A stretch of DNA of 64,000 nt from Paulownia fortunei. Taxonomy: Eukaryota > Streptophyta > Magnoliopsida > Lamiales > Paulowniaceae. The translations under genes and the position numbers were made by a program. The stretch covers positions 2,418,001-2,482,000 of the forward strand of contig CM033121.1 of the NCBI GenBank assembly GCA_019321725.1, read 5' to 3'. This document shows, in pieces, positions 23,593-37,900 of this stretch (its first letter is position 1; each line of letters opens with the position of its first letter). The notes beneath the pieces are model-generated. The model made no database searches. It saw only the letters and a program-made list of their open reading frames with translations, and was not told the origin of the DNA.

Positions 23593-26345
23593 TTATATTA
23601 ATTCGAATAAAAGTACTATAAAATATAAATTATGGCATATGTTTTGTGATTATATTTATTCCTTGGTAAATTAGTAGTTATAATTATCATTTTATATAGG
23701 CATATGATTAAATCAAAATATTATAGTACTTCCTCCCAAAATGACTACTTGTTTAACCAATTAATTTGATTATTTATTGAATTGCAATTACTGAATAATT
23801 AAAGTTCATCTACATATATATACTATGTATAAAAAATGTTAACTTTACGTGTATTTATTTCTATTGTGCAAAAAAACATGTACACCCAATAAATTAAAAA
23901 CTTAAGAGTCCTACATCAATACTATATTTGATAAAAATATTTTTATATTACATACGACTATTAAAAGTTTAATTAAAGTATAATAAATTTCATTTTATTT
24001 ATTTCAAAAGATTAAAAAATTTTAAATATGTGAATAGTAAGAATTTTTAATTTGTATAGACACAGTAACAAAAGGTTATTACTTATTAACTAGAAAATAG
24101 ATCTTCTATTTTTTATTTTTGAGAAGACCAAAAAATTCAAAATTTTAAAAAAAATCATAATTGATACAATTTATTAAAATACATATAAAAATCCAATGCT
24201 TTAAAATTTCTAAACATTCTCTTAGTTTACAATGGAATTTGATTTGACAAAAAGAGTTTAAATTAAAAATTTCAAATAATATCAATATTAGGTGAATTTT
24301 AAATTCATCGTGATCAACAAAATACTTAAAAAGAGTGCTAAAGAATTTAAAATTTATAATAATTCAAATTATGTAGATAAATTTAATAAATTTGTTATTA
24401 ATCATTTTAAATTTTTAGCTCCAAATTATTCAATCCAATGCATCTTTATATTATATGTTACTATGGGCGCGTATGATAAAAGGATGCTAAAATTTTAAAC
24501 TAATTGCATATACGTAGGTTGAAAATAGACTTAAGTACAAAGGAATAATTATATTTTCAAATTAAGTAAATCAACAGGTTGAAGGAGGTTGAAGGACCAG
24601 TTAATAATTGTCATGCATAATAAATACACAATAAACTAATATACTCAAAATGTAGAAATAAAATAAATACACAATAAACTAATGTACACGAAAAACTCAT
24701 AATTAAAAAATTATTAATATTATTAAAAGGGTATGTGTTCTAAAAAATCTAAAAATGAGAGAACATTTGGTTAGTTGGCTTGGTTTTAGTGTCAGACTAT
24801 TTTTTGTACATTGTTATTGTCAACTATCTTTTATTACAATATTATGAAGGCATAATAAGCAAAAAATGTAAATGCAAGTTTAAATTAGAAGGATGAGATA
24901 TACTATTTAATAGTAAAAATTAATATCAATTATATAAGTAGAACTGTAATATAACAGAATACATTAAATAAAATAAAATATAAATTTACGCTGCAAAGAC
25001 AAAAGATTCTATTCAGCAAAAGAGAAAGAACGTCAATCTTATACAAAAACATGTGTTTATACAAAAACATGTGTTTATGTAAGAAATTAAAAAAAAATGA
25101 TAAATTAGTACAACGATATTTTAAAGAATTATTCATGTTGTATCAAACACACGTAGGATGCTGTATCGAATATAATATACTTTTGATACATATTCAACAC
25201 GTAATTAACGTGTTCATATATTAAATAATAAAAAAATTCCGACACAGCTGATGGTGTGTCGGACATGTTTCATATTGTGTCCAACGTATTTCTGACACAT
25301 AAAGTCTTTTTTTTTTTCAGATTATATTAGAAAGTATATAAGTAATAAAATCATTAATAAAAAAAATTGATTTTCTAAAACTACTAAAAATTTGCAACTC
25401 TATCTAAATTCATTTTTATCTCTTTACATTTTTTTCTAAAATATATATATATATATATTAACAAAAGTAGGTTCCAACACCATGCAAATCACAAGATTAG
25501 GTTCCAATACCATCACTGACATGAATTCATTTTTTTTTCTTTGTAATGGCACTGATGTCTCCATGAATTTATTACCAATTATATATATACATGCATATTT
25601 ATATGTAAAGATTTTTACATAAATACTTGTATAAATTTATAAATATTGGATGGTCGTACCTAATCCAAATCATGTAAAAAAAATTAAAAAACACATTGTA
25701 TCCCATGTCTATATCGTATCTTTTTTACGTCTCTGTTTCTGTGTAAGTACATCACAAATGGTATATAATATTATGAAAAATAAACAAGTTAAAATTTAAA
25801 ACCAGTTGAGATAGAAATATACTTGATATAAGCATCATAACAAAAAATAAATTTATTTTAAATACTAAGGACTATTTGATGTAGACTAATTCCTACTAAT
25901 GTTAACCTAATAGATTCATATAGTAGTGTACCAATACCCCCTTTATACATTGTAATTGTATACAATAACAGTGAAACACTAGAAGCTTGTCACAAAATTA
26001 TAATCCAAGATTTTGAGCAAAGTAATTATTGCCGCATCCTTCTCTAAAATCATATTCCAAACACATGCAATACACGTGATAATATCTGATTTACATAAAA
26101 AAATGCTCAACTAATATTAAATACATAGCAAATAATGTTTGAAAAATTTATTATTCCAAAATGGTTAAATACAAAAGTAGAATAATTCCGAAGGGTAAAC
26201 AAAGTAGCCTTCAGTCATCATAACCTTAAACCTATGCATTGGACCATTGGTACATACACTAGGTAGTGCTGCATAAGAAATACAGAAAAACAGGGGAAGA
26301 ACTTATATAGAGTAAAATCAAAATTCTGTCAAAAAATTTAGATAA
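23593..26345. other. AT-rich intergenic region
   Basis: Upstream region of the RimP-like gene and downstream region of SIK1. It holds a short tandem duplication (acaaaaacatgtgttta, about 25041-25078) and a cluster of gtgtc/gacac words at about 25235-25305 that may be transposon remains. I see no gene. Confidence 0.6.
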
Positions 26346-28889
26346 CTAGAAACGCAGAATAGTTCGAAGGGTATCAGAAAGGTTTTGAATGGTTTGTTGT
26401 TCCTGCGCTGCTTGCATTTCCTGAAGTGGCATCTCTTCATAACACCTGCAACGAATACCAAACGAACCTAAGTAGGTGAAAAGCTTTGATTCATCACGGC
26501 AATGAGATCAGTACGTTTTGCCATGATAACATGTACACAGAGAAGGTTGAATGGAAATTCATACATTTTGTGGTATGCTAATGCCTGAGCAAGATTCATT
26601 AGAGTTGGACTAGAAGTAAGCCTCTGATATACGCTTGGAGGAAGGGGTACCTGTTATAAATCAGAGCTATTACCCAAATGCAGAAAAAATAACATTAATC
26701 AAGAAACAAACAAAACTGGAAAACAATCGTTAGCATTAGGAGGACAAAGAGAACCTCATTTTGTCTGCTTCTACCCTTCTTAGGCTGAGCATCGCCAGAA
26801 AAAAGCTCCTGCATTGCTTCTACAGCTATGTTTCCACCGTTATCCTGCTGCCATCCACTGAGCACATTGTCGGACAAAAGCGCAATGGGGGATATGTCAG
26901 TTGCCCTTAAAAATGGAATTGGCACTGTATTACCAGCAGTGTATATGGACCAAAGCTGTTCCAGAGATCGTACAAAAGAAGCATATGTTAACAACCATAA
27001 AAGCATCTGTCACCAAAAGAAAAAATGAGAACTGCATTAACTAATGCGCAGAAATTGAACTTGGAATATCAGAACTACCTTGTCTAATGCTTTTCTACTG
27101 ACAGTCTCACTAGTAACTACAGCGTCTGTCAAGCTAGGACCACTGCCAACAGTCACTTGGGGAATGCTATTTGCCTTGATGTTTTGCTCTGGTGATTGCA
27201 ATCCTGCAGGCGGGGTTCCTACATTGGCAGGACTATCCATCCTGACAAGTTATTATTCATGAGTTGGCATATACTGAAAAATTTGGTATGCAGTTTATGC
27301 ATGCTCAGTATCCGAAGGAAGCTTGCTAGTTGTGTAAAATCGCAGTAGCCAGAGAAGCAAGCCCACTAATCCAGCCAGAGATAAATGTTAGAGAAAATTA
27401 AAGCAAGCACAAAAACATATGTATATCAGCAAAACATTTAAGTTAGAAAAATATAAGGCAGAGAAACCACCCATATTTTGATAGTCACCAAGTTAGCAAT
27501 TTGGACCAGCACCTGAAAGGACCAAGAGTTCAAAGAAGCACTAAACAGGACACAATTTTGAAAAAATACTGAGAGAAACAGAAATACGAATGAGGAATAC
27601 CACAAGTCAGATAACTCAATATCATCTTTTGCCCTTCATTCTGTCACTCATTCAAGTGTTTTCGATGGTTATGAAGTAATGAGAAACCAGTAGAACACAT
27701 CATTTTAGAGAAATCAGGCAAGCTAACTTGCAATACAGTATTCTGCTAAAAATAATTGTTAAGTAAAGTGCAAGAGGAAACGTGTTTCATACTTCTCTAC
27801 TTTAAATTTTCCGTGTTTAATACTAATATATGCATGTATTCACATATATGCAAAATCACCACTATATATGCTGATAAAGCTCAATGAAAAAAATAGAAAA
27901 GAAAAGAAAACTGTAACCACTCTGCTTTTAGAAGTGAAACACACTGTTAAACGCTTGCATCCAAACTTAATAGCTCCCAGATGTGGGCTAAATTGTGTAC
28001 TCCAGCCTCTTCTCATTGAAGTGAGAACAACGAACTTTTATTAAAAAAGTGTTCCTCGGGGAATGAAGTTCATCAACCTGTAAAATTAGTGCTATATCGT
28101 AGTCAAAAGGGCCCAAATACAAAATTGTTTTCAGTGAGACAGAAGGTTTTTCTTTTTTTCTTTCCATTTTCAAATCATTTCACCCAGAATTAGGAGAAAT
28201 AAAATAGATCCATTGGAAAGGGCCAAAAAGTGTGGTATTAGTTATCAATGGAATCAGATGAAGTTCAAGAATAGTTGTCTAATATTTAGTGGTTATTCCA
28301 TACAGCCCACTCAACCATAAGCTAAAGCATCTGAATTCAGCTTTGCAGGCTATGCAAGTCACTGGCGACATATGAAAATCATAAGGCTTTGAATCCAAGT
28401 CTTTTCAGCAGTCTCAGTCAATGCTAGGCCGTAGAATTGAAAAACAAGATTTAAGGTCTTTCCAAGATTCAACACAGATCAGAGAAGAAAGCTTAACCCA
28501 CCCTCCAGGTGAGCAACACAAAAAAGATCATTTTATGAAACACATGAAAATCAAATGAAGTGTTAAATAGATTTCATATCTGCAAGCAAAAGGGAAATAG
28601 AAAATTGATCTAATAAAGGAGTGCACATTTGAAGATGAAAAGTTTTGAGTAATAGAGGAGGAGTACCAAGAGTCTATGGCTTTATCTCCAAGCCCACTGA
28701 CTGAAGGTCTTCCAACATGTCCCGTAGCAGGAGAGGATTCTTCTGCTCTTGTAGATGCTGGCAGAGTAGCTGTTTTACCAATCTCAACTCTATCATGAAT
28801 TATTACTGTTCCAAAATCACCTGGTCAAAAACTTTCCGATCAGTGCACTAGCAAAAATAAAGATTCATGTTCTTCTCTTAATAACTGCA

Positions 28890-28924
<35 letters not shown>

Positions 28925-31900
28925 ACAAAACAAAGAAAAAGCTAAATAACAAAAACAAAAGCAAGGAACAATTAGGCCTAAGTAGACTGGTTTCATGTGG
29001 ACCATATTTTTCTATCTAGAAAATAGTAGATCTCTTTGAAATCCTACCAACTTCAAGAAACATTGCACTCACCCTTTTTTTAAGTTACTGATTCACTGAA
29101 AAAACATTTTGTTAAGCTCATCAATAGAGCTGTGTGCACAGTTATAAACCCAGCCTAGGAATCAACTGCTAAGGAGGCTGTTGAATAGGTGATGGCGAGC
29201 AGGTTTTACAGTTAAAAACTATCATAGTTATATTTACAAATGTTAGCTGCATTCAGAAGGATGAAGAACTAGTCGAATAAACTCAATTCATATTTGGGGT
29301 TATTGGATAACCCAGGTTGTAAATTAATCCAATTTGTTTTTTCACAATTTTCAAATTAGTCAACCTTTTTTGATTCAAACTCAATCATGCTCAACATAAA
29401 CCCATAATATTGTGTAGAGTGACACGGTCGTGTCTAAATTGTCATCCCTACTTGTTTATGTCTTGATGTAGTACTTTATACTGATGTTATAGAAAACACA
29501 TCCCTATAAGATAGGTATCAGTTTCTCTTCCAGTGGTCTCTCTGGACCAAGACCATCCCTTCCAGCATTAGCGCACTAGATCCCAATCTTTTTTGCCAGG
29601 ATATTGAATATCTTGGGGACTGAGAGTGCCAGGCTGATACCAAATATAAGGGAAGATTACCTTCTACGGCAGTTCGTACTCCATCAGGTGGAGACAGTTT
29701 ATCCTTTATGCTAACAGCAAGTACTCCCGAGGTACTATGCAGACCGTCCTGAGGTCTAGATGGAACGGTGCTGACAATGGCTTCATTTGATGTTGAACCT
29801 CCCAGTGGCTGAAATACATGAAATGACAAATATAATACTTAGAATAACTTGCATCTGTCTTCGTGTCGGATAAGAGACAAACAAGGATGTTTTCCCTTCT
29901 ACATTTTGTATGAGAAAGAGACAGGGATTGACAATTGAACCACCAAACTTTAAATAAATCAATTTAAAATTAGTTCTACCCCTTCTCTTGGCAGTGTCGT
30001 GTCTGATACAATGTCCTGTGCTTGAGACGCCATTGATGCCCTGATTTGCTTCGCCTTCTCAATCTTTGGCAGCATTGTTGATGCTCCATTTCTACATTTT
30101 TCAATGAATTTGTGCTGCACATGAGCAAAAAACAAGTAATAAACGTAAGAATTGGTTTACAAGAGAAATTTAGCATGTGCATAAGTGTACAAAAGCTTAT
30201 GGATACAACCCATCTCTCAAGGCTTAGCAATTGGCCTTCTTAAATTCATTTTAGTGCATTCTTTCTGCATGTTCACCTGTGCCCAGAGTCATGCCCAGAG
30301 TCGTGCAGATATTCATCCATGGTTAAATATAAAATTGATTTCAAACAGAATACACAGAAGATGTACAGGAATCTCAATTTAAGCATGGAATGTGTTACTC
30401 ATACTCAATAGGCATACATGTATATGGTTTCATACTTCTTGACAGGAGTCAAACCATTGAGAGTAACAACTACTCCATATGAAGAAAGCCACTATCTACA
30501 TTCAAGAGGATTTATGTACATGTCTTGAAGATGGCACTCAATGACGATATCATCATAGTTGCGAAAAAAATAACCATTAGAGAAAAAACAATAGCATGTC
30601 TATCAGAACATGGAACATGATTTTGTGAAAAACTGTAAGAAAGTTTCCACTCACTCGAGGCGTTGGTTCAATGTGGAAATTGCTAACAAGAGGAGACTTT
30701 CAAATTGAATGAAGGCATAGTAGACACATCTAAAATTAGACCCGACCATGGTTCAGAAACTACCGATTCCACGGTTCGGGATTTCCCAACCCTTAACCAT
30801 AACCAGCCGGTTACGGTCTGGGTTCCGGAACCGGCCGGTTTTGGTTCCGACCCTTGGATTTTATTTTTTTTTTCAAATTTTGAAAAAAAAATAACTTAAT
30901 TTTTTGAAAAAAAAAATTGTTAATTTTTGAACTTAATGAAAAAAAATTCACTTAAATTTGAAAAAAAAAATCGTTAACTAAAATTTAAATTATCAAATAT
31001 TCTAATTATAACAAATTTAAAAAAAAAAAAAAAAGTGATGCTCAACTTGAAATCTTAAAGTTTACACTTAAATTTCAATAAAAAATTTGCACTTAAATTT
31101 TTAAAAAAATATTAGCCAAAATTTAAATTATATAGTTAAAAATAATTTTTAAAATAAAAAAGGCTTGAACTTAAATTGAAGAATGAATAATTGAAGATAA
31201 AAGAAATGAAATATGAAAAATGATTTAATAAAACAATTGAAATAGTATAGAATATAGAATATAAAATTGAAGAATGAATAATTGAGAGTAGAGAATTAGA
31301 AAATTGAGAGTTGAGAATGTACAAGTGTGAAAAAAAAATGAAGAGAGGGAGAGGTTTTTATAGGGAAAAAATGCAAGAAAAAAAAAAATTGGGTTGGAAC
31401 CGCCAGTTCCACTATTTGACGGATTAGGTAACCCTAACCCGTAACCGATCCATGGGTTACCCATCAACCCGTGATCAACGGTTTTTGACCCGTTGACCGC
31501 GGGCTGGTTTACGGACTGGATCCGGTTCCTACCTAACCCGTGGTCACCTCTGTCTAAAATCACACATGAAACACTCGAACTTACAAAAATGATGCATGGG
31601 ATTAAGCAACATCAAAGAATTATGAATACCTTCAGCATTTCAGCTGCTGTAGGCCGAAGTCGTGGGTCCTTCGTCAGGCATTTTGCAACAAAGTCATGGA
31701 ACACAAGCGACCTGTAACAATGAATTATCAAATCTGTAGACCACAAAAATTTAATGCATTCCACATACTACCATATCCAAACAAAAATGTTGATTAGAAC
31801 ATCTGATGTATGAACATATGGGTTCTATCAATAAACTGAATGCCCATTTATCAATGTTCTCCATATTTATTTTCCAAAAAATAAATGATTACCCGATTGC

Positions 31901-34900
31901 AACACATGGGTACTCAACTGGTTACGAAGAAATAGGATGCTAGCAGCCAAAATCATTTGCATTTGTTATTACCAATTATATATAGGGTAAGACTATGAGA
32001 ATATGGACCTCAAGTTCAAAGATTTCTTATAGAGTTAAAAACCCTAATTTTTAACAAGAAACACGAAGAATCGGGCTTTCAAATTCAAATACATTTCCTT
32101 TATCCACAATTGAATGCTCATACTTCCTTTTGGGGGCATCAAAGAATAACGTTCCATTTCCTAAAATGGCAGTTTTCTTTCCAAGAGTATCCTCCCACTT
32201 AAAGTAATGATTTGACCCAGCTGACTCCCAAATCACGACTTTAAAGGTTGAGAATGTAAAGATACACAAAACTTCCACTAGTTCAACTCTCACCCAAAAC
32301 TGTGTCAATTCAAGCACGATAGAGGTTATATTGCATTACAACTCCCAATACAAACTTTCAGGATTGACAGATGAATTATATCCTTTTTAGAACTACAAAT
32401 CCTATTTTATCAGATCCAACAAAAAGCAATCTTTCTTTACATTTTTTCCCTTTTCATGAGTGTATTTTTGTTCATTTGACAGATACTTGTATTGTAGGAA
32501 GGTATATAGTTCATTAAGAACTTTAACACATTACTTATAACACCAATGATGGAATAGGTAATGTTGCTGAACAAAACTTGCCCATAATGAAGTAGACACT
32601 GGCTCCGATACCAGTTAGGATTTCTCCGCACCAATGAAAATTAATGAGGTAGACATCAATACCATTAAATTTCTCATTGATATAATTGGAAGTGGTTACT
32701 TTATTTTTGTTTAACTATCTGTTGATTTTTATCTATTTAACAACATACAATATTTGGATATATTGTCCAATAAAGAAGGTTCAAGTGATCTTACAGTAAC
32801 AAGTACTCTAATAGAGCAAAATACAAATGCTTTCTGTGGCATCATTAATCTAACTGACTTGTTTAGAGCATAAATTACTGAGCTAGAACTGACGAAATGA
32901 CCAGCATAAAAAACGAAGAATAATAGTATTGAGATGGTGATGGGCAGGGGTAGAAACTGAATACAAGTACCGGCAAACACCATGACTTAATTCAGTATGT
33001 ATTCCAGTTGTAACCCAATAAATACAGACCTCAATCATTAGAAAGACCAAGATGCAAGGAGGACAAATATGGCTTTTTTAACAATGTCATAGAAAAAATT
33101 TAAAGATACTTCAGCGTGATGGGGGTTTAATTGACAGCAAAATGAATAATCGTCATTAAGAAATCATTAGTGACAACAAAATTCTGAATAAAATATGTAT
33201 AAATAAATGTCAGCACTTCATCACTGCAAGAAAATTTTCAGGGAAGTTACTAAAAACTAAAAGAAAGAATAAGAAAGACAAACCATTTCTCTTTATCCTC
33301 AAGCATTGGAGCAGGTTCAATGGAAATCATAAACAATACCTACCACAAGTTTTGAACTTGTTAAGCATCCAAATGTAATACATCAATATCATAAACAAGG
33401 AGAGGCTAAAGAGTACAAGCTAGGTCATGTCACCTAACTAACTGCAAATGCTACAAATTTGTAGGGCATCTGCACTCACTTAATCACTTATGCAACAGCT
33501 ATAACATAAACTTTAGTGCACAAACTTTGTGCAGGATGAATTACACTGGGAGTGTTCTAATTTACTCTAGTACGTTAACTACGTGAAGTATATGAAAATA
33601 CAAGAACCAGGAAAGGAGATGTCAAATACAAATAGTGCATGCGCACCAATAGAGTTGCAATGTAACCACTGTAAGCATCTCTGATAAGTGGTCAAAGTAT
33701 GGAATATTAGAAGCATTTGCACAATCAATCTGGAAGGCTATATCATTGTAAGGTCCTAAAAATATTTGAAACAATTACAATACATAGAAAGAAAAACGGT
33801 GCAGGCATACAGCATTACATTTTTTTCAGTAAATACTAGGAAAGCGATTGCTAAGCATGACACTAAACAATACTGTATAAATACTTGATGCAGTAAGCTA
33901 GGACTTAGCTCATCATGCACTTTTTTTCCCTCAGATATTTTCTTAACAATGAAGTCTTAGACTACAGTATTATTATACTCCTTCATCCAGCTTTAGAAGT
34001 CCCCATTTTAATTGATGGAGTTTCAGGTGAGAATCGAAAGGTCAATGTTATCCTTTTTAACCCCAAAAATAGTAGCCAGAAATAAGTGTGTCCGATCATG
34101 TACTTAATCAAAGTTTAGATTTCAAAAGAGAAAACTTTCACGATAGAGAACATTCTTCTCAAGCATCCCAAAAAAAGAGGACCTTAAAGCCAAATGGATT
34201 TAGTATTATTCTCTCAGCTGCTGATAGGTACTTTTGTAGGTGGCAAGATGTTACATTTGTCAGCCATTCTTTTAGCCACTATTTGCTAAATTAGTTGTTA
34301 ATTTTCAGCATTTCATTCGTCATAACATACAATCTGAGTGAAACTTGATGATAATTAAAATTTTATTATACTATTTCTTTTCTAGGGTTCCCAGCATCTT
34401 GGCTAAAAGTCTTCTAGCTAGTCTGCTGGCCCCTTATTTTCTGCAATCACACATTTTGAGCCTGTTAATTGCCATTGATTTCAGCATGTTACTCATAAAA
34501 GTTCCGGTCTGCGCATTCTTCTCATCCTGTCGAATTTAATCTTAGTATAGTCAGCTTGTTGTTTGCTGGAAAACTAATCATGGGCATATTTTCCCTGCTG
34601 TTTCAGCAATTCATTCTCAGCACATCAGATTTTCATCTGAGATGGCATCAATACTGCATCTGGTTTTAGGCAATACCATAAAACAGATGCAAAGTCAAAA
34701 TCATATACTAAAGTCTGTGGGCTTACTCTCATAGGATGAACAGTTGCCCTCGGAGGAAGTCCCTGGAAGCACCACGTTCAGACAGTCAAGTACTTAGCAT
34801 CAATTATGATAATGAATTAGTGCAACATTGAGTAGGATTGCCACCCACAAGAACAAGAGGATAAAGGCAAACTAGACCAAATAGATGAAACATACCTCCG

Positions 34901-37900
34901 CCATTTCAATTGCAGAAACTCCAAGAGCCCACACATCCACCTGGGAAAAAGAATGACAGATGATATTTAAGAGTAAAAAACACATCCTTCCATCCCGGAA
35001 TGTATATTCAATTCTGAAAAAGAATGGCCTGTCAAAGACTTCTCTCTCATTCACACTTATGAGCATCAAGACAGAGAATATACCTTTCCATCATAACGGC
35101 TTTCTTGAATAACTTCAGGAGCCATCCAATGTGGTGTACCGATGAACTAAAAAAATTCAATGCTGAAAACCTCAATGATGAAAAAGACTAAAAAAGTGGA
35201 AATTTGCAGTAGAGACTGGTATTTAGTTAGACAACATAAAATCGCATGTCAAAGACAGAAAATAATTTTTAATAGCATTCGTCTCAAATAGACCTCTTAC
35301 TGAAAAAATTATGACAAATAATCAAGTATGGATTTAACTCTTCTCCGTGAACCCAACTAACTGAGAAAGGCCCCCTTTACTAGTATCGACTACCACCATT
35401 TTCGTATACTTCATTTCTAGCATTCCACCTTTTCTTCAGGGGTCTCAAGATCTAAAAATGAGAGCGCCAAGCCAACTGCAGTGACTGGACCTTGGGTGAG
35501 GTCTAGGAATGGGCTAAGTATTGTGCTACAGAAACACCCACCTCAAGCCCCAGCTCCTGATTACAAGTATATACTTATGATGTGGCCTAACTGGATCAAC
35601 TAGTAAATATGTAAATATACATTCTTCAGAAGATCAGTGAATCCGACCTATGTACAAAACAAAATAATCAAAAACATTTGTGTTTTTTAACCCACTCCAC
35701 ACCATCTATTGCAAGAAGCTCAATTGTAATTTGTAGGAACACAAGAGTATATGCCATAATCAGTAAGAGACTTAGCTGGAATAGAATAGGCCAGGCTTCA
35801 AGGAAATTATTAGCTTGGCAATTTTACGGGCTTACATATACAGCAACATTTGTTCTTTATAGAGAAGTGGGACAAATAATTATAAGCGAGATAATTTGAT
35901 CAATCCTGATTAGGAAAACTAATACAAATTGTCAGGTGTACCGTGTTTCGCTTGGACATAGTTCTTGTCAACTGTGCAGCAACTCCAAAATCACCTGTAG
36001 ATGTTATCTATTCTTAGTTACGGTAGCATGAACATTGATTCAATGACTCGGGCAATAAAATATCAACTCTAAATATCCAAACTGAAGCCCATGATCAAGT
36101 CAACTATTGACAACTTGGTTTCCAAGCCCAACAAACAACTGCAAAATTTTCAGGCAATTGGAAAAGAGAAAGGTTGTTGGACACTTATAGAAGTGGTAAT
36201 GTTAAGACTTACCCAACTTGACCTCTCCTTGGTCAGTCAACAAAATATTACCACCTTTAATATCTCTATGTACCTTGAAAATTGAATGCAGATACGACAG
36301 ACCCTGCAAGAAAAGATATATTCCCAGAAGTACGATATAAGAAGCAGCCACAGCAATACATTCGGCCTGCCCCAAAATAATGACAACTTTTTTATACAAA
36401 TTACAATTCTTTACAATTCTACTCTTCATGGAAAAAAGAAAAAGAAAAAGAAAAAAATACTCACATCTCACTTTTTGCACCAAAATGAAGAGCAGATCTT
36501 ACTTATCGGAATCAAACTTGGGAATGAATTACTAGCATGTCAATTACGATATAATATATAGATTTTCCATGGAGTATTATCTCTTGAAAAAAGTACTCAC
36601 ATTTTTCATAAAAAAATGCAAATATATATGCAGTTCATCATAAAACAAAATAAGCCTGTCAAAGACTTTATTAGCAAACAAGGTCCATAGAATTACAGGT
36701 ACCTTCAAAGCTTCTCTGCAAATATATGCTATTTGATACTCCTCAAGTGGCTCGTCAGTAATATTCATCAAGTCAGCCACACTTCCACCCCCACAGTACT
36801 CCATTACTATCTGCCAACAAATCCAAAATTTCAACAGACTTGATTCAATCTAATATTTAACAGTTATCAACAGAATCACAACCTCAGGCAGAGGTGGCAC
36901 ACAATGTGAGGGTTGGTACTGCCAACCCCAATGCCCACCCAAAAGAAAAACAACACCACAAAACAGCCACAAACAGCATGAAGAAACAAGTATAAAGCTG
37001 ACGCTCTTCTTCATACCCAAAGAAATTCTTCTCCTTGGTAGCTTCCTAGATAGCGAACAACATTAGGATGACTACACTGCTGCAACATCTCTATTTCACC
37101 GCGAATTTCTTCATAACCCTCCTCCTGGAGAACATATAGCATTTTGTAATTTGAATACTGTTTACTTAATCAAAGCAATATCAGATGTAGGGACAACATG
37201 TTGCAATCATACCCCTTCAGACAATGATATTACTTTGATAGCAACTAATTCTGAAGTCCTTATATCTCGAGCTTTGTAGACTGCCCCATACGAACCCTTC
37301 CCTGTTTGATAAAAGTGTCCACTTTCAATCAACTAAAATTCACATACACATTTATCGAAATAAAAAATAAGCAATAAATTCACAGAAAGTTCATACTCCT
37401 TCTCTGGTGCAGTCAACTGTTCAGGTATTGAATTTAAACCTTGTAAATTCACACATTTTTCAAGAGATATTTTTGGGGAGTGCATTTCGTGGAAGCCTTA
37501 TTTTCCTCCTCTATTGCAATGAAGCCATTGACGTAATAATACCTCAACCTGGTCAGTAAAACTACAAGAAATCTAATGTAATGAATCACTTAATACCTTT
37601 TATTGTGAGCTTAAAGAAGTCAGTAATGAATAAAGAACATGTAAACAGGACTAGCTTGGGTATAAAGGAAGTGAAACTGTTGACACATGCCAAGAAGAGT
37701 TCACACTCATTTCGTATACTAGGAAATGTACGTCTAATTGGTCTAACTGTTTTCATATTTCCTTTTCCAGATGTTTCTAGTACCACGTGTCCTTACTTCT
37801 GCATGTGAAAGATATCCTTCTCCCCATGGACTGAGCCCACCATAAAGCTCATGTAGGACGGTATTCATGAGTCCCTCGCTTTTAGTTCACAACTCAATCC

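Noticed and set aside
25140..25310. Cluster of gtgtcgg/gacac words suggesting transposon ends
   Set aside because: I could not find paired ends or a target duplication.
27478..27526. A possible extra SIK1 exon ([10 protein letters not shown] in one frame)
   Set aside because: It reads open only in a frame that does not follow the two leftover bases of exon 14; direct joining to 27241 keeps phase.
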